Assembly: GCF_002443255.2 (NCBI RefSeq)
Contig: NW_019211455.1
Span: 50,365,471-50,429,470 of the forward strand
DNA length: 64,000 nt
Source: Varroa destructor
Taxonomy: Eukaryota; Arthropoda; Arachnida; Mesostigmata; Varroidae
Reading direction: 5' to 3'
A program made the translations under genes and the position numbers. The notes under the pieces are model-generated. The model was not told where the DNA came from. It saw nothing but the letters and a program-made list of their open reading frames with translations, and made no database searches. How positions within the stretch are numbered: the stretch's first letter is position 1; each line of letters opens with the position of its first letter. Positions 60,231-64,000 of this stretch are shown here, one piece after another.

Positions 60231-60786
60231 GTTTAGGCTTCGGCACAAATGGAACACATCTTCTCTACTAAAAAGGCAAGCAAAAAAAGGTTGCTTAGAT
60301 ATGAGTACAAACATTCTAGCAAACGCCTACCACAGCCACAGATATGTGACGTTGAAGCTATCGAGCTGGAGAAACGGGTGTACGCTCTTGCGACAACCCA
60401 GTAAATAGAATATTGCGCCACAAAATTCGCTACGTACCTACATTTGCATTTATCTCGAAATCGAATAGGGCGAAAAGATGAGCAGAACACTCTTGCAAGC
60501 AACATGTGGATGGACGAACAGATGGGTGCAGGCCACCTATTTGTGTGGCCTACCTTTTCGTCCAGCCATCATCACCACGCTCGACACTGACACTCGTTGA
60601 ATGCGTGGCTCATTCGGTATCATGCGATGACAGTTACTGCCACCGTCGGTGCTGGCTAAAGCACCACCGAATGAGTCAGCTGTTGTTGCTACGAGTAGTT
60701 ACAACTATTTTTCCACTGCCCTATACATAGATGCGCGCACGGAGGCCGATAAACGGAAACATGCATCCAACATTGCTAACCGCTTC
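60231..60786. other. Moderately GC-rich stretch
   Basis: It is open on both strands (- 60233-60505, + 60506-60730) without recognisable content. Confidence 0.4.
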
Positions 60787-60806
60787 CTCTCTCTCTCTCT
60801 CTTTCT

Positions 60807-60859
<53 letters not shown>
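60787..60859. repeat. Compound (CT)n-(AT)n microsatellite
   Basis: (CT)8 at 60787-60802 is followed, after eight bases, by a 49-base (AT)n run at 60811-60859, the longest microsatellite of the window. The Ile/Tyr-alternating frames read through it are artefacts. Confidence 0.97.
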
Positions 60860-60860
<1 letters not shown>

Positions 60861-62123
60861 CTCTTCTCAATGGAGACGCTTTGGATCGAAGTAGCAGTAA
60901 AAAAAAAAGTACCGCCGCACGTATACCAGCGTCCGCCAATAGTGGCAGCAAAAGCAATCGTTCTACCATCGCAGAGGAGTGCGGCTTCAGTGACTGAGTT
61001 CGATGAACGGTTGATGGATCAATGGAGTATTATTATTACTATGAAGTCAATGCCTGAACAGCAAAATATCACAGGCTACTTTTACTACTACTACTGTTAT
61101 CTCTACTATCAAAACAATGTATATCAGTAAATCAAGTAATAACATTTGAATGCAAAACTTGAAGATGATTTGATATGGCGCTTTAGAGCCATCGAACAAG
61201 TAGAACGAGAACTAACAATACCTGTTGTTATTTTTAACCTTAAGGAAGTCAACTTACTCATGTCCGATACGTTATCGTAATGATAAAATTGAATTTGTAT
61301 TTATTATACATTCTGTCTCGTCTATGACAGTTTCCCAATACTATCGCACTAATAAATAGGCTCAATAATAGAACGTGCCTGCCATTGGCATCTGAGCATT
61401 GGATTTTTGGGGCATGTATTGTTCCGTGTATTCAAGCGTCGAATCACGCTACGGGAAACGTTTCTGAGATTCTGTAGACCACTGCTGTGTACGTTAGCGT
61501 CGTCAACGTCCTAATTTATTCTCCCACTGTAGAGCAAACATTATAAATACCATATGTTTTTTTTAATATTCAAGATCTAAGGTTTTTTTTATCTATGGGC
61601 AGCTGACAAACACTGAAGAATGTGCTATCCTTGTGTGTATATATGTTTGCTCCTATTTGATCGCTCCGCATCGATAGGTTAACGTACGAAGTTGTGCATG
61701 ACCAATAGAATTAAGAGGAAATACAAGGCCATCGCCTATGAAGCGATGCTCTATTGTTTATCCCTAATTCAGGCTATCTTGAGCTCCGATAGCAATTCTG
61801 CACAGTGGAGCGTATTCAAGATTAGTTGCTCTGCACATAAACCCTATATATTATACATATGCACCTCTTTGTCACAGTATACTGTCCCATAACAAAGCAA
61901 ATTCGTACGCGTGCCTGCAAACCCGTGAGACGTATTGATCAGTACAAACGTACGTCGTACAAACGCTGTTTACTGGCACAAGCTCTGAATAAAGGAAGGA
62001 ATCATTGATGTCCAGTTACAGTAATATGAAAATTCTGCAGTGTTACAATATATACCTATCGAATGTGAGATACATTTCCATACCAGTAAGCACCCATATT
62101 TATAGATACCAGATACCGTTCCC
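60860..62123. other. Noncoding DNA
   Basis: TAT and TAC triplets lie at 61028-61040 and 61080-61096. The rest is AT-rich without supported genes. Confidence 0.5.
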
Positions 62124-62167
62124 GAGAGAGAGAGAGAGAGAGAGAGAGAGATCGTAGTAGTAGTAGT
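62124..62167. repeat. Compound (GA)14-(GTA)n microsatellite
   Basis: (GA)14 at 62124-62151 is followed by GTA/TAG triplets at 62154-62167. A GA run of this length is a potential binding site for GAGA-type factors in arthropods. Confidence 0.96.
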
Positions 62168-64000
62168 TTAATAAGAGTAGATTGAAAAATCAGTATTTGT
62201 TGTAATCGCTACTTGCCGTCATGTTCACGTTTTACACTCCATTCGATTGACCCTATCTGACACAGCACTCTTATTATAGATCATGAATCTAGAATAAAGT
62301 AGAATAAACCTGATTTGGATAAAAGGAAGCTTCTGATTGTCTGATCAGTTCCTCCGAAGGCACTGTTTGTTACTCGATTACATGCACCGTCAGAGATTCA
62401 ATGAATTACTCCACGTTTTAATGATTTTCCACGTTTCTAAAAATTAACAAGGCAGAGCCTATCTATAGCACCAAAAACGTCGCCCGCGAATATTTGCGGT
62501 GCGTAAACTCATTCTATACGATTGGCACCATATTATATAACAGTTCTAGACGTGTTGTTGGCTTTCGATAACAAATGTTCTGTTGAGAACTGGCCGTGTG
62601 CGCTGTTGTCGCCTGCAGATCATCGTAACTAAAAATATAAGGCTTTTTGTTTTCTTTTTTGGTGTTGTCGTCTGTGCGAGTACGCGTGCAATCGGGCAGA
62701 AGCAAATGTCCTTCCCGACGTCGTTTTATTCGGGAGTGCTAGCCTAAACGCTTCTCCTTGAACTGAATAGGAAGAGAAACGCCGAGGTACGACGGAAACA
62801 CCTACAGACAGGCTACGGATTACGTTAATTACCGATTATTTATATGGTACGTCTAAAATATAAGAAGGCCGTTAATTCGGACGGACGGATATGAGTCGAA
62901 GCTGTTATCGTTGATGATTGTGATGAGACTGATGTAGAAATAAAGCAGATGTTGGCAGTGTTTCGTGCCGTGACGACGTAGGGCTATGATAGAGATACAG
63001 TGCGTAGTGAGACCAACATTTTTCAATTTGTCTTATAGTTACGTTATAAAATGATCGTTCCGGTGATACTGAAGGCTGCCGATTCGCTTGTTAATAACAG
63101 AGAATTTTCGCCAGAAGGGCAACGACTAAACTCGAGGATAAGCGTACGTCTCACAACTGAACCAATTGTATACATCCGATTGTAATATGTTAGACTGGCA
63201 AGTGTACCCAAAGCATCAGATTCAGCGGAAAAGGTCGACTGGTGCAAAATGCGAGACTCAAGCGAAAGAGGTATTTCCTCGATGTAGGCCCGTCAGTAAA
63301 GGATCAGGTACATATTACTCGGATATTTATCATCATTATGATATTTTGGAAAATGGTCGCGTGGTATATACTCGTTAAGAATATCATCTGCAATTATCAT
63401 TTATCTTATCAACTAGACATTTTAGCATATTATCCTTAGCAGTAGTCAACGATATTTCTAACACCTGACGTAGTCTTATCCGAATGGTGTCATCATCGAT
63501 ATAATAACGCAGTCGGGCAAGAAACTCATTCCTACCGGCACGTGCTATTTCAGAGTTCAAATTATGCTGGTAAATAGAAAGACTAAGCGATCTTAATACT
63601 GCTACCTGGAGCTATAATAATAGTCAGCCTGAAACTTTCTGAATTTTCCCTAACTACGCCATCAGGTCTCGATTAAGCTTCAGACCCAACGGTCTTTCCC
63701 CAAAAATTCAAGTAAGGACTTGTTTTAGAAATCACCTAGTAATGAATTCATATCCCGAGAATAAATATCCAACTCCTTTAATAGTATCAAAACGTTTCAC
63801 AAAAGCCTATAAAATGATTTATCTATGTTGTTTTATTTGAAATGTCCTCCCTTCATAGAATCAGTAGTTTCAATATGCCAGCAGGAGCAGCCTGCCTCTA
63901 ACCTATCCGCAACGATGGCTCGAGGTTGTAAACATCTAATTTTGCACCCCACAGTACCGCCGTACGAAGCAATTTCTGCACTGGTGTTTGCACCTTCCCC
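62168..64000. other. Noncoding AT-rich DNA to the window end
   Basis: There are only short mirror frames (for example 63166-63439 on the + strand in two frames). No RNA gene, repeat or exon is recognised. Confidence 0.5.

Noticed and set aside
60649..60997. Frames with Ile-Tyr repeats
   Set aside because: These are read-through of the (AT)n microsatellite.
1..64000. CRISPR arrays, bacterial operons, complete transposase or reverse transcriptase frames, rRNA genes
   Set aside because: Looked for on both strands and not seen. There are no regularly spaced direct repeats, no long catalytic frames and no rRNA-like sequence.

Overview
The window reads as nuclear DNA of a eukaryote, most likely an invertebrate and plausibly an arthropod. 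There are no operons and no ribosome-binding-site-led genes. In 64 kb the longest open frame is 173 codons, and none of the longer frames shows a domain I recognise. The base composition is moderately AT-rich, with AT-rich stretches and GC-richer islands alternating on a scale of 0.3 to 2 kb. Di- and trinucleotide microsatellites are scattered throughout. CG dinucleotides are common rather than depleted, which argues against a vertebrate or another heavily CpG-methylated genome. A mite or tick is possible, but I cannot establish the species from the sequence.

Layout. 1-7000 is mostly AT-rich and noncoding, with a branched hairpin at 3579-3657 and a 45-bp AT palindrome at 4206-4250. 7000-17300 alternates GC-richer islands with AT-rich DNA; a possible two-exon micro-gene lies at 12138-12390. 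17300-24000 holds a purine tract (19961-20044), a perfect 32-bp palindrome (21168-21199) and a hairpin (22591-22640). 24000-25500 is a GC-richer island. 25500-47300 is AT-rich, with two strong recursive-splice-like sites (26303/26304 and 34161/34162), the densest open-frame cluster (27464-28396) followed by a stem-loop, and a tRNA-Ser-like, probably SINE-derived, relic at 37500-37595 on the minus strand. 47300-57000 contains three GC-rich, triplet-repeat-rich islands (about 47340-48440, 50640-53220 and 55540-56960) separated by AT-rich DNA, plus the best RNA candidate of the window, a pre-miRNA-like hairpin at 49741-49831. 57000-64000 is AT-rich with the longest microsatellites.

The most economical reading is that the window lies inside one very long intron or in an intergenic region, with islands that may be cis-regulatory. 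Two perfect CAG|GTAAGT junctions with upstream pyrimidine tracts, both on the + strand, suggest a long + strand intron removed in steps. This is a hypothesis. No protein-coding gene can be assigned with confidence, and frames listed below as candidates are marked as such. No virus-like, toxin-like, CRISPR or complete transposon coding sequence was seen.
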